This document shows positions 44,979-52,939 of a stretch of DNA of 64,000 nt, in pieces. The notes beneath the pieces are model-generated. The model was given only the letters and a program-made list of their open reading frames with translations, ran no database searches and was not told the DNA's origin. The stretch spans positions 1-64,000 of the forward strand of contig JALHNT010000032.1 in assembly GCA_022843385.1 (NCBI GenBank), given 5' to 3'. Numbering within the stretch: the stretch's first letter is position 1; every line of letters begins with the position of its first letter. The stretch is from Anaerolineae bacterium (lineage in GTDB: Bacteria > Chloroflexota > Anaerolineae > Aggregatilineales > Phototrophicaceae). The translations under genes were made by a program, and so were the position numbers.

Positions 44979-46124
44979 TTACTCGAACGACCAGTCCTTG
45001 AGCATGGCGGCCAGCAGCGTCGAGCGGCGTGGCAAGCTGGCGACGACGACCTGCTCGTGCAGCGCGTGCAGTCCATCGCCCTGTGGCCCCAGTCCGTCCA
45101 GCGTGGGGATACCCATCATGGCGGTGAAGTTGCCATCGCTGCCGCCCCCGCTGCCATCCTCGCGCACCGTCAGGCCGTAACGTTCGCCGATGGCCTTGCA
45201 CTGGGCATAGGTCTTCTTCATCAGATCATTGTGTTCCATCGGCCCGCGGACATGACCGGGCGTGACCGTCACCTTCGCGCCGGGGATGAACGGAGTGAGC
45301 GCCATAATCTGCTCGCCGATCTCGTCCCACTTGCGCGCGCTCAACGTCCGCACGTCGACCTCGGCGCTGGCTTTGGCCGGGATGACGTTGGTGGCCGAGC
45401 CGCCATGAAACACTGTGACCGAGACCGAGGTGCCATTCTTCAGGTCGTTCAGCTCATTCAGCTTGAGCGCCTGCTGCGCCAGTTCGATGACGGCGTTGAT
45501 GCCCTGTTCCGGCGCGTTGCCGGCATGGGAGGGCCGTCCTTCGACGGTGACGGTATACGAGCCAACGCCTTTGCGCCAGGTCTTGAGCGCTTCTTCTTTG
45601 GTGGCCGGTTCCATCACCAGCACCAGACCGACCTGCGCCGCCACTTCCTTGATGATCGGCTCAGAGTACACACTGCCCACTTCTTCATCGCTGGTCATCA
45701 GTACCCAGACCGGGCGTTTGGGCATTTCCTTGCGCGAGATCAGGCCGCGCAGCGCCCACAACACCACCGTGATCCCGCCCTTCATGTCAATCGCGCCAGG
45801 GCCATAGAGCTTGCCGTCTTCATCAATCCGCACCGGACGCTCGGCCAGGGTGCCAATCGGCCAGACGGTATCAATGTGGATGAGGAACATAATCGGCTTG
45901 CCGGGGGCGTTTTCGTTCCACTTCGCCAGCAGAAAATCGCCGACCTTCTCCTGGGGATAGCGGGTGATGCTGGCTCCCAGGGTGCGGAACTGGCCTTCCA
46001 TGAAAGCCCCCAGCTTATCAACAGCGGCTTTATCCAGCGTGGGGGTTTCGTAATTCACCAGCGTCGTCAGCAGGTCAACCATATCGGATTGGTGAGACTT
46101 AAAATACTGCAACAAATCAGACAT
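44979..46124 (-). CDS. M20 family metallopeptidase (glutamate carboxypeptidase-like)
   Basis: 381 residues with the M20 fold: first zinc ligand in MFLIHIDTVWP, the shared Asp in YGPGAIDMKGGI, the catalytic Glu pair in TSDEEVGS, the dimerisation domain starting at GRPSHAGNAPEQGINAV and the final ligand His in LGPQGDGLHALHEQV. It resembles carboxypeptidase G2, which removes C-terminal Glu from peptides or folates. No signal peptide is present. GGAGATCC-like purines lie just upstream of the ATG. Confidence 0.92.
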   Translation of the reverse strand: MSDLLQYFKSHQSDMVDLLTTLVNYETPTLDKAAVDKLGAFMEGQFRTLGASITRYPQEKVGDFLLAKWNENAPGKPIMFLIHIDTVWPIGTLAERPVRIDEDGKLYGPGAIDMKGGITVVLWALRGLISRKEMPKRPVWVLMTSDEEVGSVYSEPIIKEVAAQVGLVLVMEPATKEEALKTWRKGVGSYTVTVEGRPSHAGNAPEQGINAVIELAQQALKLNELNDLKNGTSVSVTVFHGGSATNVIPAKASAEVDVRTLSARKWDEIGEQIMALTPFIPGAKVTVTPGHVRGPMEHNDLMKKTYAQCKAIGERYGLTVREDGSGGGSDGNFTAMMGIPTLDGLGPQGDGLHALHEQVVVASLPRRSTLLAAMLKDWSFE

Positions 46125-46207
46125 TGGATCTCCTTGTCGGCTTACGATGTGTGATTGAACGGGAAAGTTAAGCGAATTTTAACGGCAATCGGGGCAAAAG
46201 TGCAGGT

Positions 46208-47590
46208 TCAGAATGGACATAAATCGGCTGCGGCGATGATCGGGCTGCGGCTGCCATAGCGGTTAAGGATCGCCACCGATTCCGGGCGCGTGTTGATGAC
46301 CGGCTGCACCGCTTCGCAGGCGCTGCGCAAATTGTTGGTCACCTGCCAGCCATTCCAGAAGGCGTTGAGCATGGCGATATAGACCGGCGCGGTTGCTGGA
46401 TCAGGATACTCGGCATTGGCGGTCTGGTAGATGGTCAGCAGATTGCTGTTGTCGGTGAAGGCATAGGCCAGCAGCAGCCGGTAATAGACATAACTCTTGA
46501 GGAAGACTGGCTCATCATTCAGCCAGAAACGCAGCGCGGTATCGGTCAGCGCCAGTTCATAAAGGCGGATGGCCTGCTCCATATCCTGCCGGGCGAAGGC
46601 GCGGTCGGCCTCCTGAATCACCTGAATCTGGAAGCGCGGCGGATCGAGCTGGATGATCGACAGCACAAAATTCAGCCCGTTCCAATCGTAGATGTTCACG
46701 CCGGTGCGCAGCGGCCCGGTGGTGATGTCGCCAGTTTCGGTCAAGCGCACCACGATCTCCAACACCCGGTCATTGTCGATGTCATTGACGGTGGGTGGTT
46801 CACTGCTCAGGATCGCGCCGTTCAGCAGGCTGATGAAACGGGTGTCATCCCGGCTGAAAGTGCGAACATCGCTACGGTTGGCACAGGTGAAGGGTTCAAC
46901 CTCGCTGCAATCGGGCATACTGAACAAAATGTCCGGGCGGGCGTCGTAATTGATGTCGCCCATATAGTCGATGACCGGGATACCATCATCGCCCACACTC
47001 TCGAATAGCGTCATATACCGTCCGCTGACGCAGCTCAGCACGATGATCGCCCCACTGCCATCGGCGGCCTGATAAGTCGCCACGACATCGGTCACGCCCT
47101 CGCCGGTGAAATCCAGATCAGCCCGCACCAACCCGCTTTCGCCGAGCGCATCCCATCCGGCCAGCACATCTGGCAAGGTGAGTGGGGAGGCGCCGCTGGT
47201 GAGATAACTTTGCAGCCAGGCTCCCATTTCGCTGGCCGTGGCCGGAGTGGCCGGGGGTGGCACTTCGACATGAGGTGGGCAGGTCGAGAGATCCGGTGTC
47301 GGGCCTTGCAGATTCGATTGGGCGACGGCAGTGGCGGGGTTAGCAAGACCAGAACCATCCAATGGAAGGCCGGCGTTGACCGGCAGGATGCCTTCGATGC
47401 GGCGTCCAGGGGTCACCGTTGGGAAGGGGATGACGGTCGGTTGGGATGCGCTGGGGGCTGCCGGTTGACAGGCCGCCAGCAGCGTGAGCAGCAGTATGAG
47501 GCCGATTCCGTAGGGACACGACATGCGGTGTCCGCTGGCGATCCGCCATCTCTTTTCGCTTCTGTCCCCTCGACTCGTCACACGTGTCAT
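46208..47590 (-). CDS. Lipoprotein with FG-GAP/VCBS-like region and helical C terminus
   Basis: 460 residues. A basic N terminus is followed by a hydrophobic stretch ending in the lipobox LLAAC (Cys41) and a Pro/Thr-rich linker, so it should be a membrane-anchored lipoprotein. The middle contains propeller-like blades (ADLDFTGEGVTDVVATYQ, YMGDINYDARPDILFSM, NDIDNDRVLEIVVRL). Residues about 330-440 are helical, with an ALTDTALRFWLNDEP region like a short TPR. The function is unknown. An ATG at 47524 would give a shorter signal peptide without positive charge, so the longer form is preferred. It diverges from a GNAT gene 51 bases away. Confidence 0.7.
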   Translation of the reverse strand: MTRVTSRGDRSEKRWRIASGHRMSCPYGIGLILLLTLLAACQPAAPSASQPTVIPFPTVTPGRRIEGILPVNAGLPLDGSGLANPATAVAQSNLQGPTPDLSTCPPHVEVPPPATPATASEMGAWLQSYLTSGASPLTLPDVLAGWDALGESGLVRADLDFTGEGVTDVVATYQAADGSGAIIVLSCVSGRYMTLFESVGDDGIPVIDYMGDINYDARPDILFSMPDCSEVEPFTCANRSDVRTFSRDDTRFISLLNGAILSSEPPTVNDIDNDRVLEIVVRLTETGDITTGPLRTGVNIYDWNGLNFVLSIIQLDPPRFQIQVIQEADRAFARQDMEQAIRLYELALTDTALRFWLNDEPVFLKSYVYYRLLLAYAFTDNSNLLTIYQTANAEYPDPATAPVYIAMLNAFWNGWQVTNNLRSACEAVQPVINTRPESVAILNRYGSRSPIIAAADLCPF

Positions 47591-47641
47591 CCACTATAAT
47601 TGACCATTGCCGCAAGTATAGCTGTTCGAGGAATTGACGCA

Positions 47642-48100
47642 ATGTCCGACATCATGCTCCGCAAGGCCACTGCTGCCGACCAGGAAATCATCCGCCAGAT
47701 GGTGCGTTCGGAGCAGCTCGACCCGACCGCCCTGCACTGGTCACATTTCATGGTGGCTGAAGCCGCCGGCGAGATCGTCGGCATCGGGCAGATTCGCCCG
47801 TATCCGAATTGTCATGAACTGGGGAGTCTGGTGGTGAAACCGGCTTATCGCGGGCAACATGTGGGTCATCAGCTTATCGAGGCACTGCTGGCTGAAGAAC
47901 GCGACATCGTTTATCTGGAATGCGCCAGTCACAACGAAACTTATTACGCCCGATTCGGCTTCATGCCCATCCCCTGGCACGCCGCGCCGATGCCGCTCAA
48001 GCTGAAATCGCTGGTCGGCTCATTCGTCGCTCGTCTGGTCGGGCGGCGGTTGGTGACGATGAAGCGCGAACCGGACAGCAGTCGATTGGGGCAACCATAA
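47642..48100 (+). CDS. GNAT-family N-acetyltransferase
   Basis: 152 residues, the size of a single GNAT domain. Motif A is LGSLVVKPAYRGQHVGHQLIEALL with the acetyl-CoA loop RGQHVG, and the end is SHNETYYARFGFMPI. It transfers an acetyl group from acetyl-CoA to an unknown amine. A TATAAT-like element is visible about 45 bases upstream. The basic C-terminal tail (ARLVGRRLVTMKREP) is unusual in length. Confidence 0.87.
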   Translation: MSDIMLRKATAADQEIIRQMVRSEQLDPTALHWSHFMVAEAAGEIVGIGQIRPYPNCHELGSLVVKPAYRGQHVGHQLIEALLAEERDIVYLECASHNETYYARFGFMPIPWHAAPMPLKLKSLVGSFVARLVGRRLVTMKREPDSSRLGQP

Positions 48101-48234
48101 CCATACGCGACGAACAGATTGCCCTCCACTTACCCTGACCGGTATGCAGTGGCCTACACGCCGATTACACGAAGGGAGTAATCGAGTTGGCTGCGTGCCG
48201 GAACAGCTTTCGCCTGCCGAATTGGCTAGAACAA

Positions 48235-49491
48235 TCAGCTTTCCTGGCCGTTGCGGATGACACTGCAATCGGCCTTGAAGGGGAAACTGTAGGTCTTGCT
48301 GCCATCGAGCGTCGGCCCCACCGCCAGCAGGCTGCCATCGGCCAATTGCACCAGTTGATTCCCCTGACCGCTGCCCAGGATGGCGCTGCTCGCTGAAGCC
48401 TCCGCTATGGCGTCCTGCTCGATGCTGAACTGCCCCACGCCCTGGCTGTTCGTCGCAATATCAATCACCGTGATCCGTTTATCCGTGCAGTACACCGCAA
48501 TCGGCGCACCCACATCCATCCAGTTGAGGCGGTCATCGCTACGGCTGAAGGTGATGCTGACCTGGACGGGGCCGCTGCTCTGCTGGCTTATCAGGGTGAG
48601 CAGGTTGACCAACTGTTCAAAGGTGTTGAAGGTATAGCTCTGCCCGTCCAGCGTGACGGTTCCGGCGCAGGGATTACAACCGACCAGCGCTTGAATCTGA
48701 TTGTAACCGGCTTCATCGCTGGTGCTGCCGGAGAAAGTCAGGGTATCGGTGCCAGCATCACCCGAAATGGTTCCGCCAACATCCGAGCCAACAATCACCG
48801 TGACCGTATCATTGCCGTCACCGCCGATGATATTCCCGCCGATGCTACCGCTGTTGGTAATGCTATCATTGCCGCCGGCATTGCTGACCGAGTCACCCTC
48901 GATGTCCCCGGTGACGCTGCCGTTGTTGATGATGGTGTCATCCCCACCATTCGTGCTAACACCATCGCCTGTAACATTGCCAACAACGCTGCCATTGTTG
49001 ATGATGGTGTCATCGCCGCCATTGTCCGTCTGAAAATCGCCATCAATATCAATCCCGACAGTGCCGTTGTTGGTGATGATGTCGTCGCCACCATCACCGC
49101 CGTAACTGTAGTCTCCTGACAGATAGCCATTAATCGTGCCGTTGTTGGTGAGCGTATCGTCGCCGCCATCGCCTGAACTGATGTCGCCGCCCAGCCCAAT
49201 TGTCACGGTGCCATTGTTGATGATGACATCATCGCCACCGTCCCCTATGTTCCCCGTGCCATCCGGCAGCAAATCGCCGCCTACAATACCAGACGTGACA
49301 CCATTTTCGATGGTAACGCTGTCATTCCCCAAATCCGCCCCGACATCGCCTTCTGCAGGCGGATTGGTCGTACAATCGATCACATCATTTCCGGGTGTTC
49401 CATCAGGGCAGACGGCCCGTGCGGGTAACACAGCGGCCGCGCCAACCATCCACAATCCCACTACGATTGCGACAACGCTCTTGCGTAACAT
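48235..49491 (-). CDS. Secreted repeat protein with GGDD-x-I-x-NNG repeats
   Basis: 418 residues. A signal peptide (MLRKSVVAIVVGLWMVGAAA, cleavage near ARA-VC) is followed by seven or eight repeats of about 24 residues, each with GG(D/N)D(T/V)I(I/T)NNG(T/S)(V/I) and a GD ending; this fits a stacked beta-solenoid like RTX or FhaB-like folds, possibly Ca2+-binding through Asp. After about residue 255 a separate C-terminal domain follows (VSITFSRSDDRLNWMDVG, ADCSVIRNG). It is likely a cell-surface or released protein. Homologues of the C-terminal domain may occur in other Chloroflexi, but I cannot confirm this. The minus-strand -10 TATAAT is visible near 49526. Confidence 0.75.
   Translation of the reverse strand: MLRKSVVAIVVGLWMVGAAAVLPARAVCPDGTPGNDVIDCTTNPPAEGDVGADLGNDSVTIENGVTSGIVGGDLLPDGTGNIGDGGDDVIINNGTVTIGLGGDISSGDGGDDTLTNNGTINGYLSGDYSYGGDGGDDIITNNGTVGIDIDGDFQTDNGGDDTIINNGSVVGNVTGDGVSTNGGDDTIINNGSVTGDIEGDSVSNAGGNDSITNSGSIGGNIIGGDGNDTVTVIVGSDVGGTISGDAGTDTLTFSGSTSDEAGYNQIQALVGCNPCAGTVTLDGQSYTFNTFEQLVNLLTLISQQSSGPVQVSITFSRSDDRLNWMDVGAPIAVYCTDKRITVIDIATNSQGVGQFSIEQDAIAEASASSAILGSGQGNQLVQLADGSLLAVGPTLDGSKTYSFPFKADCSVIRNGQES
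48820..49330 (-). repeat. Tandem 72-75 bp repeats inside the secreted repeat gene
   Basis: The repeated DNA encodes the GGDD-type protein repeats. The two units around 48895-49040 are nearly identical at the nucleotide level, which suggests recent duplication. Confidence 0.65.
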
Positions 49492-49733
49492 GGTTCATCT
49501 ACCTGGTGATTTCTTCGATTGCCGCCATTATAGCTCGGAATTCATATCTTATGTTTAAGACGTGGTTTGATGATAATAATCCATTAGTGGGGCTGCATCC
49601 ACTCTTGTATTCCTGAAGTCCGCCGGGTTCATCTGGATAAATCACATCTGGACTTGTGGCAGATGATGATTCTCACCGGTCACTGACTTTACAGCCTGCC
49701 ACTATCGCATTACACTCGGCAGTGAAGGCGTAG

Positions 49734-50312
49734 GTGAATATGCAGCCGCTATTTGACGACATCGAGTGTATGATGCGCATCGCCGCCCGCGACCAGCAGG
49801 CGTTCCGCGCCCTCTATCAGGAATATGGCAAAGCGGTCTACAGCCTGGCCTATCGGGTGCTACAAAATGGGACGCTGGCGGAAGAAGTGACGCAGGATAC
49901 CTTCCTTAAGGTCTGGCAGCAGAAAACCCAGTGGGATTCACAGAAGGGCAAGCTGCGTAACTGGCTGCTGACCATCACCCACTTCACCGCCATCGACCGG
50001 CTGCGCCAGGAAAAGCGCCAGCCCAACCTGCACCCGGAGGCCATCGAAGACCTGGAAGAGCTGTCGCTGCTGACCGATGGCACGGAATCGCTGTGGCAGG
50101 ATGGCACGCTGCTGCATCTGCTGGTGCATCAGTTACCCGGCGAGATGTCCACCCTGATTGATCTGGCCTTTTTTCGCGGGATGAGTCATGGCGAGATCGC
50201 CAGCGCCACCCGCATTCCCTTAGGAACGGTCAAGACCCGGCTGAGAAGCGGGATCCAACGTCTGCGTGAGTTGTGGCTGGAAACGCAGGCTCAACAATCT
50301 TCTCACGGATAA
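49734..50312 (+). CDS. ECF-type RNA polymerase sigma factor
   Basis: 192 residues. Sigma-70 region 2 (DQQAFRALYQEYGKAVYSLAYRVLQN, EEVTQDTFLKVWQ) and region 4 (EMSTLIDLAFFRGMSHGEIASATRIPLGTVKTRLRSGIQRLREL) are clear, with no other domain. It directs transcription of a stress or envelope regulon. The GTG at 49734 has AAGG 6 bases upstream, while an ATG follows at 49740. The anti-sigma gene starts about 25-45 bases downstream. Confidence 0.94.
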   Translation: MNMQPLFDDIECMMRIAARDQQAFRALYQEYGKAVYSLAYRVLQNGTLAEEVTQDTFLKVWQQKTQWDSQKGKLRNWLLTITHFTAIDRLRQEKRQPNLHPEAIEDLEELSLLTDGTESLWQDGTLLHLLVHQLPGEMSTLIDLAFFRGMSHGEIASATRIPLGTVKTRLRSGIQRLRELWLETQAQQSSHG

Positions 50313-50336
50313 TCAACGTATAATCTGGCATATGGA

Positions 50337-51140
50337 TTGAGTAGTAACCTGAAGATGAACGGCAAGAACGACACCCACCTGCAAACCGACTGCGACGCGC
50401 TGCTGGCGTTGATCCCGGAGTACGCCTTCGGTCTGACGGCACCGGAGGAAACCCGGCTGGTCGAGTCCGGCCTGAGCGCCTGCCCGGAAGCTGCCGCCCA
50501 ACTGGAAGGCTACCGCCGGCTGCAAAGCGATATGCGCGAGCAGGTGCCGCAGATGAACCCGCCCGCTGGCTTAGAGGCCCGCTTGATGAGCGCCATCGCT
50601 GAGCCGGTGCCGGTCGTGCAACCCGTTCCGATGCCCCGTCGTCGGCTGCGTCCGGTCTGGTTGATCGCGGCAGCGGCTGTGCTGCTGTTGGGCTTGAGCA
50701 ATCTCTACTGGCTGACGCGCGTCAACAGCCTGAGCGAAGAACACCGCCAACTGCTGAACCAGGTCAGCGCCCTCAGCCCGGAGGCCAGCGCCTTCGTCCT
50801 CAGCAGCACCAGCAATCTGCGCTGGGTGCGGCTGCCGCCCAAAGAACCAGAGACGCGTTCGTGGGCGCTGCTGATGTGGAATGCCGAGAACAAGATCGGT
50901 CTGATGTGCGCCTGGAATATGCCTGAACTGGAAGCGGGCAAGACCTATCAGTTGTGGCTGACGCGCGGCGAGGTCAAGGTCAGCGCTGGAACCTTCCAAC
51001 TGGATGAAAATGGCAACGGCACGCTGCTTTTCAACCTGACCGAGCCGATTGATGAATTCACCTGGGCGCGCATCACCGCCGAGCCGGAAAGCGGCAGCCC
51101 CCAGCCCGGCGAAAACATCGTCGTGGTCGGTGAGTTGTAG
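50337..51140 (+). CDS. Membrane-bound anti-sigma factor, RskA type
   Basis: 267 residues. The N-terminal cytoplasmic part (about 1-100) has anti-sigma helices (LIPEYAFGLTAPEETRLVESGL), one membrane segment follows (LRPVWLIAAAAVLLLGLSNLYWL, about 100-122) and the outside part matches anti-sigma-K/RskA (SWALLMWNAENKIGLMCAWNMP, LEAGKTYQLWLTRGEVKVSAGTF). It should hold the neighbouring ECF sigma factor at the membrane until regulated proteolysis releases it. The TTG at 50337 or the ATG at 50355 could be the start; neither has a strong ribosome site. Confidence 0.88.
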   Translation: MSSNLKMNGKNDTHLQTDCDALLALIPEYAFGLTAPEETRLVESGLSACPEAAAQLEGYRRLQSDMREQVPQMNPPAGLEARLMSAIAEPVPVVQPVPMPRRRLRPVWLIAAAAVLLLGLSNLYWLTRVNSLSEEHRQLLNQVSALSPEASAFVLSSTSNLRWVRLPPKEPETRSWALLMWNAENKIGLMCAWNMPELEAGKTYQLWLTRGEVKVSAGTFQLDENGNGTLLFNLTEPIDEFTWARITAEPESGSPQPGENIVVVGEL

Positions 51141-51386
51141 GCAGCTTAACTGACGGGCGTGGCAATAACTGATCAGCCAGCTTCTCAACACAGATGTGAT
51201 CTGCGATGCTTGTATTCCCCTATAAACGGTAACACTCTTGGTTCGCTGTGAACTCACATCGTGTTCCATGCCGTGTGTGATGGTATTGTCCTGGGTCACG
51301 AGGTTGACGTTCGACTATTTTCAAGCGCGGTGTGGTGTCATACAATGCCGCTACAGTCTAAGCCTGAATGATAGAAAGTTGATGCT
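51141..51386. other. Intergenic region with possible promoter of the dehydrogenase gene
   Basis: A gap of 246 bases. TACAAT (51341-51346) and CTACAGT (51351-51357) are candidate -10 elements 30-45 bases before the ATG at 51387. I see no gene. Confidence 0.3.
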
Positions 51387-52469
51387 ATGACCCAACCAAC
51401 GATTGTGGTGCTGAAGGGTGACCAGACCGGCCAGGAATTGCTGGATGAAGCGCTGCGGGTGATTGATCCGGCCGTGACCCGTGTGAATGCCACTTTTGAG
51501 ACATTTGATCTCTCATTGGAGAATCGGCGCAAGACCCGCAACGAAGTCGTGCGTGAAGCGGCGGAACGGATCAAGCAAACCGGGTTAGGGATCAAGGCCG
51601 CCACGATAACCCCGCCGGAAAAGGGCGATGTCGGCAGCCCGAATGCCCTGCTGCGCGAGTGGATTGATGGTCAGGTGATTTTGCGCACGGGACGGCGCAT
51701 CCCCGGCGTGCGCCCCTTTGGCGGTGTCCATGCGCCGATTGCCGTCATCCGTATGGCGGTGGATGGCGAATATAGCGAAAAAGCCTGGCGTGAGGGCGAA
51801 GGGCTGGACGAAGTTGCCTATAGCACACGCCGCTTGTCACGCCGCAACTGCCGCGCCGTGGCCGAATTCACCTTCCGTTACGCCCAGCGCAACAACGCCA
51901 AAGTGTTTGGCGGTCCCAAATACACTGTCAGCCCGGTCTATGAAGGGATGTTCAAGGAAGAGCTGGATGCGGCGGCCCAGCGCTATCCGGGTGTGGCTTA
52001 TGATCCACAGTTGATTGATGCCACTTATGCTCTGCTCCTTGAGACGGAAGGGGAAGCTCTGGTCATCCCGGCGCTCAACCGCGATGGCGATAACCTGAGC
52101 GATCTGGTCATCAAGATGTTTGGCACGATTGCTGGTGCTGAGTCGGTAATTTTTAGCTTCGATGATACCTTCGATGTCAAGGTCGCGCTCACCGAAGCGC
52201 CGCATGGTACTGCACCTAGCCTTCAGGGAAAGAATATCGCCAATCCGATGGCGATGATCCTGGCTGGGGCGGCACTGATGAAATATGTGAAGCACAATGA
52301 TGCTGCCAGCCGTGCCAGCCGTGCCATTTATGAGTCGGTGCTGGAAGCGGTACAAAGCGGTGTGAAAACCAATGATTTAGGCGGTTCAGCCAGTACCACG
52401 GACTTCACTGACGAGGTGATCCAGCGCGTCAAGAGCAAGCTGGAAGTGTGGGATGCTCTGGGAGGATAA
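51387..52469 (+). CDS. Isocitrate/isopropylmalate dehydrogenase family protein
   Basis: 360 residues. The family shows in GDQTGQELLDEALRVID (cofactor/nucleotide start), PEKGDVGSPNALLREWIDGQVILR, RAVAEFTFRYAQRNN, LIDATYALLL, GDNLSDL and EAPHGTAPSLQGKNIANPMAMILAGA. Members oxidatively decarboxylate isocitrate, isopropylmalate, tartrate or related acids with NAD(P)+ and a divalent metal. I cannot assign the substrate safely; a TCA-cycle isocitrate dehydrogenase is plausible. It stands alone and is followed by a hairpin. Confidence 0.88.
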   Translation: MTQPTIVVLKGDQTGQELLDEALRVIDPAVTRVNATFETFDLSLENRRKTRNEVVREAAERIKQTGLGIKAATITPPEKGDVGSPNALLREWIDGQVILRTGRRIPGVRPFGGVHAPIAVIRMAVDGEYSEKAWREGEGLDEVAYSTRRLSRRNCRAVAEFTFRYAQRNNAKVFGGPKYTVSPVYEGMFKEELDAAAQRYPGVAYDPQLIDATYALLLETEGEALVIPALNRDGDNLSDLVIKMFGTIAGAESVIFSFDDTFDVKVALTEAPHGTAPSLQGKNIANPMAMILAGAALMKYVKHNDAASRASRAIYESVLEAVQSGVKTNDLGGSASTTDFTDEVIQRVKSKLEVWDALGG

Positions 52470-52470
52470 A

Positions 52471-52498
52471 AGAAACAGGGTGCTGTTGAAGCACCCTG
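52471..52498. terminator. Terminator between dehydrogenase and the secreted peptides
   Basis: CAGGGTGCT / AGCACCCTG, a perfect 9-bp stem with a 5-base loop at 52476-52498. On the minus strand it is followed by TTTCTTTTAT, so it best fits the end of the peptide transcript. Confidence 0.65.
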
Positions 52499-52512
52499 AT
52501 CCATACCTGATA

Positions 52513-52668
52513 TTACTCTAACGGTTCAGGCGGCGGATTGCTGGATGTGGTGTAGCATTCCGGCGTTGAACAGCGGCTGGGCAGTCCAGCAGCAGCGGGC
52601 AGGGCGGTCATCACCAGCATAACGCCCAGGACGACCAACAGGAGCACTCGTAACAGCTTTGCATTCAT
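52513..52668 (-). CDS. Small secreted peptide B (51 aa)
   Basis: MNAKLLRVLLLVVLGVMLVM begins the signal peptide, with cleavage near PAAA-G. The predicted mature peptide is GLPSRCSTPECYTTSSNPPP plus EPLE, about 24 residues with two Cys spaced C-x4-C. GAGGAA lies 6 bases before the ATG at 52668. It follows peptide A by 23 bases on the same strand and shares with it the core GLPSRC-x-TP-x-CYT, so they are a tandem duplication. No known family is recognised. Possible roles are a signal peptide pheromone, a toxin/bacteriocin or a small surface peptide. Confidence 0.75.
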   Translation of the reverse strand: MNAKLLRVLLLVVLGVMLVMTALPAAAGLPSRCSTPECYTTSSNPPPEPLE

Positions 52669-52691
52669 GATTCGTTCCTCAATTGACGGTT

Positions 52692-52838
52692 CTAATAACC
52701 CGTGACAGCGCGTCCATCGGTATAGCAATTGGGAGTCGGGCAGCGGCTGGGCAGACCCGCAGCAGCGGGTGCGATGGTTGCAAGAAGGACGACCGCCAGC
52801 AGAACTGACAATATGATGCGTTTTGACGATGAGCGCAT
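52692..52838 (-). CDS. Small secreted peptide A (48 aa)
   Basis: MRSSSKRIILSVLLAVVLLA begins the signal peptide, with cleavage near PAAA-G. The mature part is GLPSRCPTPNCYTDGRAVTG-Y, about 21 residues, again with C-x4-C that could form a small disulfide loop. GAGGA lies 8 bases before the ATG at 52838. It is too short for routine gene calling but shares strong protein and DNA similarity with peptide B, good evidence for selection on the coding sequence. It lies 101 bases downstream of the TPR histidine kinase stop, with its own promoter. Confidence 0.78.
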   Translation of the reverse strand: MRSSSKRIILSVLLAVVLLATIAPAAAGLPSRCPTPNCYTDGRAVTGY

Positions 52839-52876
52839 GGTGCATTCCTCTGAATGACTTTTCGATAATTAAGTTC

Positions 52877-52882
52877 AATATA
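52877..52882 (-). promoter_or_regulatory. Extended -10 promoter of the peptide pair (TGCTATATT)
   Basis: On the minus strand TGTGCTATATT lies about 40 bases upstream of peptide A, so the peptides can be transcribed independently of the kinase. Confidence 0.45.
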
Positions 52883-52939
52883 GCACAGAATTGAGATGCG
52901 GGTGTGAATTTATTGTAAATTTTTCTAAATGAGGCTATG

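Noticed and set aside
48691-49119. 142-codon plus-strand open frame over the secreted repeat gene
   Set aside because: It is the antisense of a repeated coding sequence; the repeats make long antisense frames automatic.
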